Shown here: piece by piece, positions 7,983-14,627 of the stretch
How positions within the stretch are numbered: the stretch's first letter is position 1
How the letters are laid out: every line of letters starts with the position of its first letter
Origin: Gammaproteobacteria bacterium
GTDB taxonomy: Bacteria; Pseudomonadota; Gammaproteobacteria; Natronospirales; REEB76
Length of the DNA: 64,000 nt
Direction of reading: 5' to 3'
NCBI GenBank assembly: GCA_028870845.1
Contig: JAGWOR010000002.1
Span: forward strand, 57,510-121,509
Position numbers and translations under genes: made by a program
Notes under the pieces: generated by a model
The model's database searches: none
What the model was told of the DNA's origin: nothing
Seen by the model: only the letters and a program-made list of their open reading frames with translations

Positions 7983-8639
7983 GTGGACAATAAGCATGTT
8001 TTTAGCGAAGGTCTGTTCAACGCACGGACTGGCGTATCGTTCATCCTGGCGATCATTGTTGAAGTGCTTCTGGCGCTGACGGTCGCCGGCCTCATCATCT
8101 GGCATGAATTGCATCCCACGCCACCGCCACCACCGCCCAAGGTGGCCGTGGTAACCATACCGCCGAATCCGCCGCCGCCGCCGCCGCCGCCGCCCAAGAC
8201 ACCGTTGCCGAAGATGCCGACGCCTCAGCCGTTGTCGGAGGTTCCGGCCATTCCCGTGCCTGTGCCGGTACCCAATGCCATCCCGCCACAGCCCCCGCAG
8301 CCGCCGATCATTCCACGGCCACAGCCCAAAGTGGACATGGCTGCGATACGGGCGTCGTTCCTGTCTGAATTGGAACAATGCCTGCAGAACCGGGCAATCC
8401 AGCACTATCCGCGTGAAGCTTTGCTGGCGAGCCAAACTGGAACCGTGAAGGTGAGCTTTAAGTATCATGATGGGAAAATCAGCGATGCGAATATCGTCCG
8501 CTCCAGCAATGCGCGCTCACTGGATCGAGCTGCTTTAGAAGCGGTCCTGCAGGCGAGCTGTCCGCCTCCGCCAGCTGAATTTGCCGGACAAACCTTCATT
8601 TTCACCGTGCCAATTGAATACACCCTGGGGGGATCGTAA
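7983..8639 (+). CDS. tonB: TonB family energy transducer
   Basis: 218 residues from GTG 7983 with AGGG about nine bases upstream. Order: short cytosolic start, one membrane helix (about 18-41, FILAIIVEVLLALTVAGLII), a proline-rich periplasmic spacer (about 46-115) and a C-terminal TonB domain (about 120-218). The C-terminal domain has SQTGTVKVSFKYHDGKISDANIVRSS and the closing strand FTVPIEY. The spacer carries runs of six and nine consecutive prolines. The nine-proline run is coded by eight CCG and one CCC. Such runs normally need elongation factor P. Links ExbB/ExbD to outer-membrane receptors. Confidence 0.92.
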   Translation: MDNKHVFSEGLFNARTGVSFILAIIVEVLLALTVAGLIIWHELHPTPPPPPPKVAVVTIPPNPPPPPPPPPKTPLPKMPTPQPLSEVPAIPVPVPVPNAIPPQPPQPPIIPRPQPKVDMAAIRASFLSELEQCLQNRAIQHYPREALLASQTGTVKVSFKYHDGKISDANIVRSSNARSLDRAALEAVLQASCPPPPAEFAGQTFIFTVPIEYTLGGS

Positions 8640-8693
8640 TCGCCAGGGAATGGCTGCCCTACGTCTATAAAAAATAAACCAAGACGCATAGAT

Positions 8694-8724
8694 AAGCCTG
8701 CTGAGATATCAGCAGGCTTTTTTT
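8694..8724 (+). terminator. Intrinsic terminator of the exbB-exbD-tonB operon
   Basis: Stem AAGCCTGCTGA (8694-8704) with TCAGCAGGCTT (8709-8719), a four-base loop, and seven T residues at 8718-8724. Confidence 0.95.
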
Positions 8725-9146
8725 ATATCGGGATATGCAGGGTTAAATTGCGGAAATTCGAGAATATTGAGATGTTGTGGGGGATTCTCTGGTATTTGCC
8801 CTGGTGATGCGGCAATGGTGCCAATATCCGGTCATGAGGCAACTGTTTAATAGGGCAGTTATTTCTCTATCCACGTGGCGGGCAGATATTTTAAACACGG
8901 CGATGCTGTTCGCCACAAACCGCCTGAACTGGAGGCTGATCACTCCTGCAAAAGCCCCGTTTGCATGGGAGTTGTCCACCCACGTATCCTCAGCATGCGC
9001 TCGCTGGCTGTCTCCGGGTTAACCGCCCTGTAAAGCCTGTAGTCGCCAGGGCAGGTGGCGTCATGGCTGGTGATGTCCCACGGAGGCGCCCAATGAAAAT
9101 AACCACAAGCAGCATCTGACTCAGAAAGTACGCATAACTGGATCAC
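8725..9146. other. Intergenic region before the MFS gene
   Basis: About 420 bp with no recognised gene. Open frames on both strands are short or extend from the opposite strand of the MFS gene. A mini-frame with GGAGG ahead of it starts near 9093 but runs only seven codons. I see no terminator, repeat or clear promoter. Confidence 0.45.
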
Positions 9147-10328
9147 ATGAACAGCCAAAGGGTTAAAACGGGAAACGACGCGCGTCGTCAGGCCTTCCGT
9201 TTTGTTGTCAGCATCGGCATCGTCAGTCTGTTTGCTGACTTCACGTACGAAGGCGGGCGCAGCATCGTGGGCCCGTATCTGGCGGTACTGGGCGTGGGTC
9301 CGGTATTCGTGGGTGTGGTGGCGGGTCTCGGCGAATTTCTGGGGTATGCCATCCGGTACTTTTCGGGGCGTTATGTAGACCGTACCCGGCGCAACTGGCA
9401 GGTGATGGGCGCAGGCTACACCCTCAACATGCTGGCGGTGCCGGCCCTGGCGCTGGCCCCGGTGGCCTGGCTCGCCGGCCTGCTGGTGATGCTGGAGCGC
9501 ATCGGCAAGGGCATTCGCAATCCCGCCAAGGATGCGTTGCTGTCGCGTGCCGGCCGCGAGCTCGGGCATGGGCGTGCCTTCGGGCTGCACGAATTCCTCG
9601 ACCAGCTGGGCGCGGTGCTCGGCCCGCTGCTGGTGGCCGCGGTCGTGGCCTATGCGGGTTACCGGTGGGGGTTTGCGGTGTTGATCGTGCCGGCGCTGCT
9701 GGCATTAATTTTTTTGTGGCGGGCGCGCGGCCTGCAACCGGATCCGGCGCCGGCGCCTGCACCAGCCGATCCGGCGAAGTTCGGCCGGCGCTACTACCTC
9801 TACATGGCGTTCGCGGCCGTCTCCATCTTGGGCTTCTCGCATTTCATCCTGGTGTCCTATCATCTGGAGATCCATCACCTGCTGGCGCCGGCCATGATTC
9901 CGCTGCTGTTCGGCCTGGCCATGGGCACGGACGCGGTCGCCGCCCTGGTGGCCGGACATTTCTATGACCGCCACGGCCTCAAGGTGCTGTATGCCTTGCC
10001 GCTGCTGACGCTGCCGGCCGTGCCGCTGCTGTTCCTGGCCACACACCCGCTAGGGATCTGGGCCGGCGCAGCCTTGTGGGGCGCGGCCCTGGGCGTGCAG
10101 GAAAGCACGGTGCGCGCCGGGGTGGCCACGCTCACGCCTGAGCACCTGCGCGCCACGGCCTACGGCCTGTTCGACACGGTGTACGGCGCCGCCTGGTTTG
10201 TGGGCAGCGTGCTGATGGGCGCGTTATACGCACTCGGACCGGTATGGCTGGTGCTGGCGGCGATCCTGCTGCAACTGCTATCACTGCCGCTGCTGGCGGT
10301 CATCGGACGGCGGCCCGCGGCGGCTTGA
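9147..10328 (+). CDS. Major facilitator superfamily transporter
   Basis: 393 residues, mostly hydrophobic, with 11-12 predicted membrane helices in two halves. The loop after helix 2 (SGRYVDRTRRNW) is the conserved MFS loop 2-3 motif. A second family feature, ERIGKGIRNPAKDALLS, follows helix 4, and the loop region FDTVYGAAWFVGS lies near the end. A Pro/Ala-rich central loop (PDPAPAPAPADPAKFGRR) joins the halves. The sequence is visibly richer in G and C at third positions than its neighbours, which suggests transfer. It stands alone with no operon partner. The substrate is unknown. Confidence 0.88.
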   Translation: MNSQRVKTGNDARRQAFRFVVSIGIVSLFADFTYEGGRSIVGPYLAVLGVGPVFVGVVAGLGEFLGYAIRYFSGRYVDRTRRNWQVMGAGYTLNMLAVPALALAPVAWLAGLLVMLERIGKGIRNPAKDALLSRAGRELGHGRAFGLHEFLDQLGAVLGPLLVAAVVAYAGYRWGFAVLIVPALLALIFLWRARGLQPDPAPAPAPADPAKFGRRYYLYMAFAAVSILGFSHFILVSYHLEIHHLLAPAMIPLLFGLAMGTDAVAALVAGHFYDRHGLKVLYALPLLTLPAVPLLFLATHPLGIWAGAALWGAALGVQESTVRAGVATLTPEHLRATAYGLFDTVYGAAWFVGSVLMGALYALGPVWLVLAAILLQLLSLPLLAVIGRRPAAA

Positions 10329-10590
10329 GCCTTTGCCGGATTGCCGCCGGCAGCGCTAGCGGTCGCCCGGCGGCGAATGCCTGAGCGGTTTTGCCCACAG
10401 ACGCTTGCCTAAAAGCGCTTTGCGCCTGGGGGAATTCCCTAGCAGCGGGCTGGAAATGGCCAAAAATCCGGCCATTCCTGCGCCCTCAATAGGCAATCCA
10501 AGGGCCGGGCAGCACTATTTCATGGCGTATTATGGTGATTGCCACCAGGGACCGGGCCGGCGAAATCCAGCCAAGCCACAAAGGGTTGCC

Positions 10591-10849
10591 GTGGTCCCAT
10601 CCAATCCCGAAGCCCAAGCGCGAGACACCATTGATCGCCTGCTGAGTGCTGCGGGATGGAATGTTGTGGATCGCGATCAGGTGAATATCCATGCGGCCCG
10701 GGGCGTGGCCGTTCGGGAGTTTTCCCTCAAGCCCGGCCACGGCGAAGCGGACTATCTTCTTATATGTAGATGGGCAGGCGGCGGGTGTGATAGAAGCCAA
10801 GCAACCGGGCGTTACGCAGCCTGCGCCATCGAACAACCACCCCGAATGA
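10591..10849 (+). pseudogene. Remnant of type I restriction enzyme R subunit (hsdR, 5' end only)
   Basis: From about 10591 the frame reads SNPEAQARDTIDRLLSAAGW, then VAVREFSLKPGHGEADYLL, the N-terminal nuclease region of HsdR. A one-base insertion near 10756-10763 breaks the frame. In the next frame the text resumes as YVDGQAAGVIEAKQPGVT, which holds the E-x-K half of the nuclease motif. A stop follows at 10847. About 85 residues remain of a protein that is normally around 800-1100. The helicase domains are absent. It is a dead fragment, lying just before an hsdM fragment. Confidence 0.85.
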
Positions 10850-10885
10850 CATCGCCATCATTTAATCAGAGGATCTGAAGCAGTT

Positions 10886-11146
10886 ATGGCCATAAAAAAA
10901 TCAGATCTCTATTCCTCCCTGTGGGCCTCGTGCGACGAGCTGCGCGGCGGCATGGACGCCAGTCAGTACAAGGACTACGTGCTGTTCCTGCTGTTCATCA
11001 AGTACATCACCGACAAGTACGGCAATAGCGCCGACTTCGCCCCGTCGGTCACGATCCCGAAGGGCGCGAGCTTCAAGGACATGCTCGAGCTGCGCGGCAA
11101 GAGCGACATCGGGGACAAGATCAACACGCAAGTCATCGCCTTCCGG
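10886..11146 (+). pseudogene. Remnant of type I DNA methyltransferase subunit (hsdM, 5' end only)
   Basis: The ATG at 10886 starts a near-perfect HsdM N-terminus: MAIKKSDLYSSLWASCDELR, then GGMDASQYKDYVLFLLFIKY and a segment up to GKSDIGDKINTQVIA. About 87 residues match, then similarity stops near 11140. The frame continues for 45 unrelated residues that are the +1-shifted start of the next gene. The S-adenosylmethionine-binding and NPPY parts are missing, so no methylation activity is possible. The joint is a deletion fusing hsdM to the downstream YgjP-like gene. Confidence 0.88.
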
Positions 11147-11771
11147 CCGCGTAACACTAGTCGCGCCGAAAGGTACTCGTCCAGAGGTAGCGCGCGCCTA
11201 TGCGATCTCGAAACTGGGTTGGATACGCGAACAACAATTGAAGCTGAAAAAGCAGGCGCGCGAAACGCCTCGCAGGTTCATTGAGCGCGAGAGTCATTAT
11301 CTTTGGGGGCGCCGTTACCTGCTGTCCGTTGAGGCGCGGGAGATCAAGCCATTTGTTTGCCTCAATCATAAACGCATCACGCTGAGCGTGCGGCCGGGCA
11401 GTGATCAGGTCAAGCGCGCCGAGGTCATCCACGAATGGCACAAGAGTCTATTGCATGAAGTGGTGCCGTCGCTGATCAAGAAATGGGAACAGAAACTGAG
11501 GGTAAAAGTTGAGGGTTACTTTCTGCAAAGGATGAAAACCCAGTGGGGAAGCTGCAATCATGTTGCCGGGAACATCCGCCTCAATACCGAGCTGGTAAAG
11601 AAGCCGAAAGACCTGCTTGAATACGTGATCGTGCATGAGATGGTTCATCTGCTGGAGTCAACCCACAGCGAGCGCTTCATCGCCATCCTTCAGGAGCACT
11701 ACCCAAGCTGGCGCGAAGCGCGCGCAGAACTGAATGAATTACCACTGACGGCGGAGGTATGGAAAGAATGA
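11145..11771 (+). pseudogene. 5'-truncated YgjP/SprT-like zinc metallopeptidase (DUF45 family)
   Basis: In frame from about 11145 the sequence reads VTLVAPKGTRPEVARAYAIS, then KLGWIREQQLKLKKQA, the usual N-terminal region of the YgjP (DUF45) family. It continues intact to the C-terminus. The metal site HEMVH lies in YVIVHEMVHLLE, with ESTHSERF after it, and the MKTQWGSCN motif before it. About the first 25 residues and any native start are lost at the fusion with hsdM. Translation could still begin at TTG 11238 (177 residues). Genes of this family often follow hsdR in type I restriction loci, which explains its position. Confidence 0.8.
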
Positions 11772-11975
11772 GGGCTGGGCGACAGTCTTCAGTGCGTGAA
11801 TCGGGGGCAGGTCTTGAAATAGCAGTTTCAAAATCATGGCCGGGGCGCAGCCGCGCAAGCCATTGGCCTCTCGGCAGAACGCGCACTGAATGGCCTGCGC
11901 AGCACCTGCACATCCATGCGCATGGGAATCTCACCCGCTACGCGGGTTCGATAGCACTGCTTCGACACGAAAATC

Positions 11976-12000
11976 AAAAAGGCCACCGCCGGGGTGGCCT
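11976..12000 (-). terminator. Terminator of tmRNA
   Basis: On the minus strand, stem GGCCACC with GGTGGCC (11981-11987 and 11993-11999), short loop, followed by TTTTTGATTTT. It lies just past the tmRNA 3' end. The 240 bp between the YgjP-like remnant and ssrA otherwise hold nothing recognisable. Confidence 0.9.
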
Positions 12001-12011
12001 GTTTGATTTTA

Positions 12012-12384
12012 TGGTGGAGGCGGCGGGAATCGAACCCGCGTCCGCAAGTGCTCCGCCCTCAGCTCTACATGCGTAGCGCACGTCTTTGATTTAACTGGCG
12101 GCTACCCGACGGGCAGGGAAAACCGACAGCGAGTCCGGCATGTTTTAGCGGCCTGGCGCCGGATGCACCACGCCGCGATCTTGTGAGCACGACCTCTGAA
12201 GCGTCCCCGGAGGGACTCTGGACGCACAAGCACGGCTCCAGTCAGAGGCTAGCCGGGATTAGGCGGCTAGGGCGTAGTTGCTATCGTTCGCAGCTAGCGT
12301 TGTTGCAAGACAGTTTAACGAGGAATCCTGCACCTCGGCATGCACTTCGGGTTTCGCGACCCACGTCGAAGCCTGGTCGCCCCC
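12012..12384 (-). ncRNA. ssrA: Transfer-messenger RNA (tmRNA)
   Basis: One-piece tmRNA of about 373 nt that rescues stalled ribosomes with SmpB. The 5' end GGGGGCGACCAGGCTTCGAC is at 12384, and the 3' end carries the T-loop GGTTCGATTCCC and an encoded CCA at 12012. The acceptor ends pair (GGGGGCG with CGCCTCC). The tag reading frame at 12291-12259 encodes ANDSNYALAA followed by TAA. A -10-like TAAGAT at 12405-12400 would give a leader of about eight nt. smpB lies directly upstream on the same strand, and the terminator is at 11976-12000. The region beyond the 3' end holds remnants of accessory genes, a common situation for ssrA. Confidence 0.97.
12259..12291 (-). other. tmRNA proteolysis-tag reading frame
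   Basis: Ten codons plus TAA encode ANDSNYALAA, with resume codon GCG. The ALAA end is the degradation signal read by ClpXP-type proteases. Most proteobacterial tags start AND-E-N; here Ser replaces Glu at position 4. Confidence 0.93.
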
Positions 12385-12465
12385 AGCGTGTCGGCGTCTA
12401 TCTTACCGGGAAAGTGGGGGCGCGGGCGGTTTTCTCAAGCGCTTGCGGCCGCGGGCCGCCGGCCC

Positions 12466-12939
12466 TCAATGCCGCAGCAGGCGTTCTTTCTGGCGCTGCC
12501 AGTCGCGCTGTTTTTCGGTGGCGCGCTTGTCGTGGGCCTGCTTGCCCTTGGCCAGGCCGATTTCCAGTTTGGCGCGGCCTTTTTTCCAGTACAGCGCCAG
12601 CGGCACCAGGGTGTAGCCCTTGCGCTCCACCGCGCCGAGGAGCCGGTCCAGTTCCGGGCGGTTGAGCAGCAGCTTGCGGGTGCGGGTGGGATCAGGCTGT
12701 ATGTGGCTGGAGGCCGAGCTCAAGGGGCTGAAGTGGGCGCCCAGCAGCCAGGCTTCGTTGTTCTTGATCACCACATAGCTTTCGGTAATCTGGGCTTTGG
12801 AGGCGCGCGCGCTTTTCACCTCCCAGCCTTGCAATGCCATACCTGCTTCCAGGCGTTCCTCAATGAAATAATCGAAACGGGCGCGTTTATTCAGCGCAAT
12901 GGTTGCGGTACCGGGGCGTTCTTCTGTTTTGCCGCGCAT
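12466..12939 (-). CDS. smpB: SsrA-binding protein SmpB
   Basis: 157 residues and a full-length match to SmpB. It binds the tRNA-like part of tmRNA and delivers it to stalled ribosomes. Family blocks are [40 protein letters not shown] and [15 protein letters not shown]. The basic C-terminal tail [20 protein letters not shown] is the part that enters the mRNA channel. A perfect -10 (TATAAT, 12951-12946) sits six bases before the ATG with no Shine-Dalgarno, so the transcript may be leaderless. It is upstream of ssrA on the same strand and diverges from ratA. Confidence 0.97.
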   Translation of the reverse strand: MRGKTEERPGTATIALNKRARFDYFIEERLEAGMALQGWEVKSARASKAQITESYVVIKNNEAWLLGAHFSPLSSASSHIQPDPTRTRKLLLNRPELDRLLGAVERKGYTLVPLALYWKKGRAKLEIGLAKGKQAHDKRATEKQRDWQRQKERLLRH

Positions 12940-12945
12940 GGCGGG

Positions 12946-12951
12946 ATTATA
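12946..12951 (-). promoter_or_regulatory. -10 element of smpB, six bases from the start codon
   Basis: TATAAT on the minus strand, then six bases, then the ATG of smpB at 12939. Transcription would begin at about the A of ATG. The -35 region has only weak candidates. Confidence 0.5.
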
Positions 12952-12962
12952 CCGGTCAGAGG

Positions 12963-12991
12963 TTGTGCTGCCTGAGTGTATGCTTCAAAAT
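12963..12991 (+). promoter_or_regulatory. Candidate sigma-70 promoter of ratA-rnfH
   Basis: TTGTGC (12963-12968), 17-bp spacer and CAAAAT (12986-12991), 45 bp before the ratA start. Confidence 0.5.
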
Positions 12992-13036
12992 CGCTGATGC
13001 ATGCCAGTTCGCAGAATATCCCCGCATTGAGCCATC

Positions 13037-13474
13037 ATGCGCACCGTCAATAAAACTGCACTGGTGCCCTACACGGCTGAAGCCATGTATGCACTGGTCA
13101 ATGATGTGGGGCGTTATCCGGAATTTCTTCCCTGGTGCCGCAAAGCCGAGGTGCTCTCGGAAACCGCAACTGAGATGCATGCCAGAATCGAATTGGCGCG
13201 GGGTGGAGTGCATAAGGTTTTCAGCACCCGCAACCGCATGCAGCCTGGCAGGCAAATATCAATCAGCCTGGAACATGGGCCATTCCGCTACTTGCAGGGA
13301 TACTGGAATTTTGAGGACCTGGGCGAGGCTGGATCCAAAGTATCGCTGAAAATGGAATTTGAATTCTCCAGTAAATTACTGGACATGATGGCGGGGCCGG
13401 TGTTCCATGAAATATGCAATTCGCTGATATCGGCATTTATCCGGCGCGCAGCTCAATTGAACCACAAGCAATGA
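13037..13474 (+). CDS. ratA: RatA / COQ10-like START-domain protein
   Basis: 145 residues of the polyketide cyclase/START fold shared by bacterial RatA and eukaryotic COQ10. The start MRTVNKTALVPYTAEAMYAL, the motif DVGRYPEFLPWCRKAEVL and the C-terminal helix FHEICNSLISAFIRRA are typical. In E. coli it was described as a toxin blocking 70S assembly; relatives bind ubiquinone, and that role may be the more general one. It is followed four bases later by rnfH, a conserved pair, so the two are co-translated. Confidence 0.93.
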   Translation: MRTVNKTALVPYTAEAMYALVNDVGRYPEFLPWCRKAEVLSETATEMHARIELARGGVHKVFSTRNRMQPGRQISISLEHGPFRYLQGYWNFEDLGEAGSKVSLKMEFEFSSKLLDMMAGPVFHEICNSLISAFIRRAAQLNHKQ

Positions 13475-13478
13475 AACA

Positions 13479-13769
13479 ATGCGTATCACCTTGATCTATG
13501 CGCTGCCTGATCAGCAGTTCCAGATGGAACTGCAACTGCACGCGGGCACAACCGCGAGTAGCGCGATTGAACATTCAGGAATCCTGCGTAGCTATCCCGC
13601 GATGGATCTGGCAAAACATCAAATCGGGATCATGGGGCGTTGTGTCACGCCTGACTATGTATTGAGCGACGGCGACCGACTGGAAATTTACCGGCCGCTG
13701 GTACGCGACCCAAAACAGGCGCGCAGGCAGCGGGCAAAAAACAAATGCAGTCCGGATCCGAAAGCCTGA
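13479..13769 (+). CDS. rnfH: RnfH family ubiquitin-like protein (RatB)
   Basis: 96 residues with the beta-grasp pattern of UPF0125/RnfH: MRITLIYALPDQQFQMELQL, HQIGIMGRCVTPDYVLSDGD and RLEIYRPLVRDPKQARRQRA. The basic end is typical. Function is unproven; named for its link with rnf genes in some bacteria and with ratA in others. It starts four bases after ratA and converges with bamE (11 bp between stops). Confidence 0.92.
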   Translation: MRITLIYALPDQQFQMELQLHAGTTASSAIEHSGILRSYPAMDLAKHQIGIMGRCVTPDYVLSDGDRLEIYRPLVRDPKQARRQRAKNKCSPDPKA

Positions 13770-13779
13770 AGCCGGCCTG

Positions 13780-14112
13780 TCAGCCGCGTGCGTTTTTGGG
13801 TGGCATCGGCTGTTCGATGCTGGTGACTTTGCCGTCCTTAAACACAATCACCACATGCTGTCTGGAGATGTTGGTGTTCTCGTCGAGACTGCTTGGGCGG
13901 TCGTAGTAGACGTAGTCCCAACGATCCGGATGGAAGGGATCTGTGATCATGGGCGGCCCCATGATCAAACGCACCTGTGCCTCGGTCATGCCGGGCTTGA
14001 TCTGGGCGATCATGTCGGGTTTGAGAAAGTTACCCTGCCTGATATCGGGACGATAGACGCAGGCGGCCAACGATATGGCCGTGATCATCATCGCAAGTTG
14101 GACTAAACGCAT
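13780..14112 (-). CDS. bamE: Outer membrane assembly lipoprotein BamE
   Basis: Small lipoprotein of the BAM complex that inserts beta-barrel proteins into the outer membrane. Start ATG 14112 gives 110 residues: MRLVQLAMMITAISLAAC is a lipoprotein signal with the lipobox LAAC and Cys18. The BamE/SmpA domain follows: IKPGMTEAQVRLIMGPPMIT, then DYVYY and VVIVFKDGKVTSIEQ. A longer frame upstream would hide the signal peptide and is rejected. It diverges from fur over about 70 bp, a widely conserved arrangement. Confidence 0.94.
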   Translation of the reverse strand: MRLVQLAMMITAISLAACVYRPDIRQGNFLKPDMIAQIKPGMTEAQVRLIMGPPMITDPFHPDRWDYVYYDRPSSLDENTNISRQHVVIVFKDGKVTSIEQPMPPKNARG

Positions 14113-14128
14113 GGTGAATGAGGCAAGT

Positions 14129-14156
14129 TTGCGTTGCGTATCAGGGGAGGCATAAT
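14129..14156 (+). promoter_or_regulatory. Candidate promoter of fur
   Basis: TTGCGT (14129-14134), 16-bp spacer and CATAAT (14151-14156), about 28 bp before the fur start. No clear Fur box is seen overlapping it. Confidence 0.5.
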
Positions 14157-14184
14157 ACCCGACTCGCACCATCACGAGAAGTAT

Positions 14185-14625
14185 ATGAACGAGAAAATTA
14201 CCGTGGAAAACCAGGAACTTCGCAACGCAGGTCTCAAGGTTACCTTGCCGCGGATCAAAATTCTTGAAATTCTCGAGCGTAGCGACCAGCGCCATATGAG
14301 TGCCGAGGACATGTACAAGGCTTTACTGGACTCCGGGGAGGATATCGGCCTGGCCACGGTTTACAGGGTGCTGACGCAGTTCGAATCGGCCGGCCTGGTC
14401 ACACGCCAGCATTTTGAAGGCGGGCACTCGGTGTTTGAATTGAACCAGGGCAGCCACCATGACCATATCGTTTGCGTGAAATGCGGCCGCGTGGATGAAT
14501 TCATCGATAGCGAGATTGAAAAACGCCAGAAGCAGATTGCCACTGCCAAAGGCTATGAAATCACGGATCACTCTCTCTATATTTACGGGATTTGCGCCAG
14601 CTGTAGAAAAACGCTGCCCAAGTAG
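14185..14625 (+). CDS. fur: Ferric uptake regulator Fur
   Basis: Iron-responsive repressor. Start ATG 14185 (146 residues, MNEKITVENQELRNAGLKVT) fits the family; the frame is open 51 bases upstream, into the promoter. The winged-helix DNA-binding domain includes TLPRIKILEILE and the recognition helix EDIGLATVYRVLTQFESAGL. Metal ligands are visible: HHDHIVCVKC and the final CASC, which together with the His residues form the structural zinc and regulatory sites. Its stop lies two bases from the convergent recN stop. Confidence 0.97.
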   Translation: MNEKITVENQELRNAGLKVTLPRIKILEILERSDQRHMSAEDMYKALLDSGEDIGLATVYRVLTQFESAGLVTRQHFEGGHSVFELNQGSHHDHIVCVKCGRVDEFIDSEIEKRQKQIATAKGYEITDHSLYIYGICASCRKTLPK

Positions 14626-14627
14626 CT

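Noticed and set aside
7526..8197. Gly-rich open frame opposite tonB
   Set aside because: It is the reverse of the TonB proline run (CCG read as CGG/GGC).
10591..11771. A working type I restriction-modification system
   Set aside because: hsdR and hsdM lack their catalytic domains and hsdS is absent.
11935..12045. CGCGGGTTCGAT at 11940-11951 facing the tmRNA T-loop copy, as a possible att repeat
   Set aside because: The copy is inverted and only 12 bp; an integration repeat would be direct and longer.
12012..12384. Two-piece (permuted) tmRNA
   Set aside because: Both acceptor ends are at the outer ends of one continuous gene and pair with each other.
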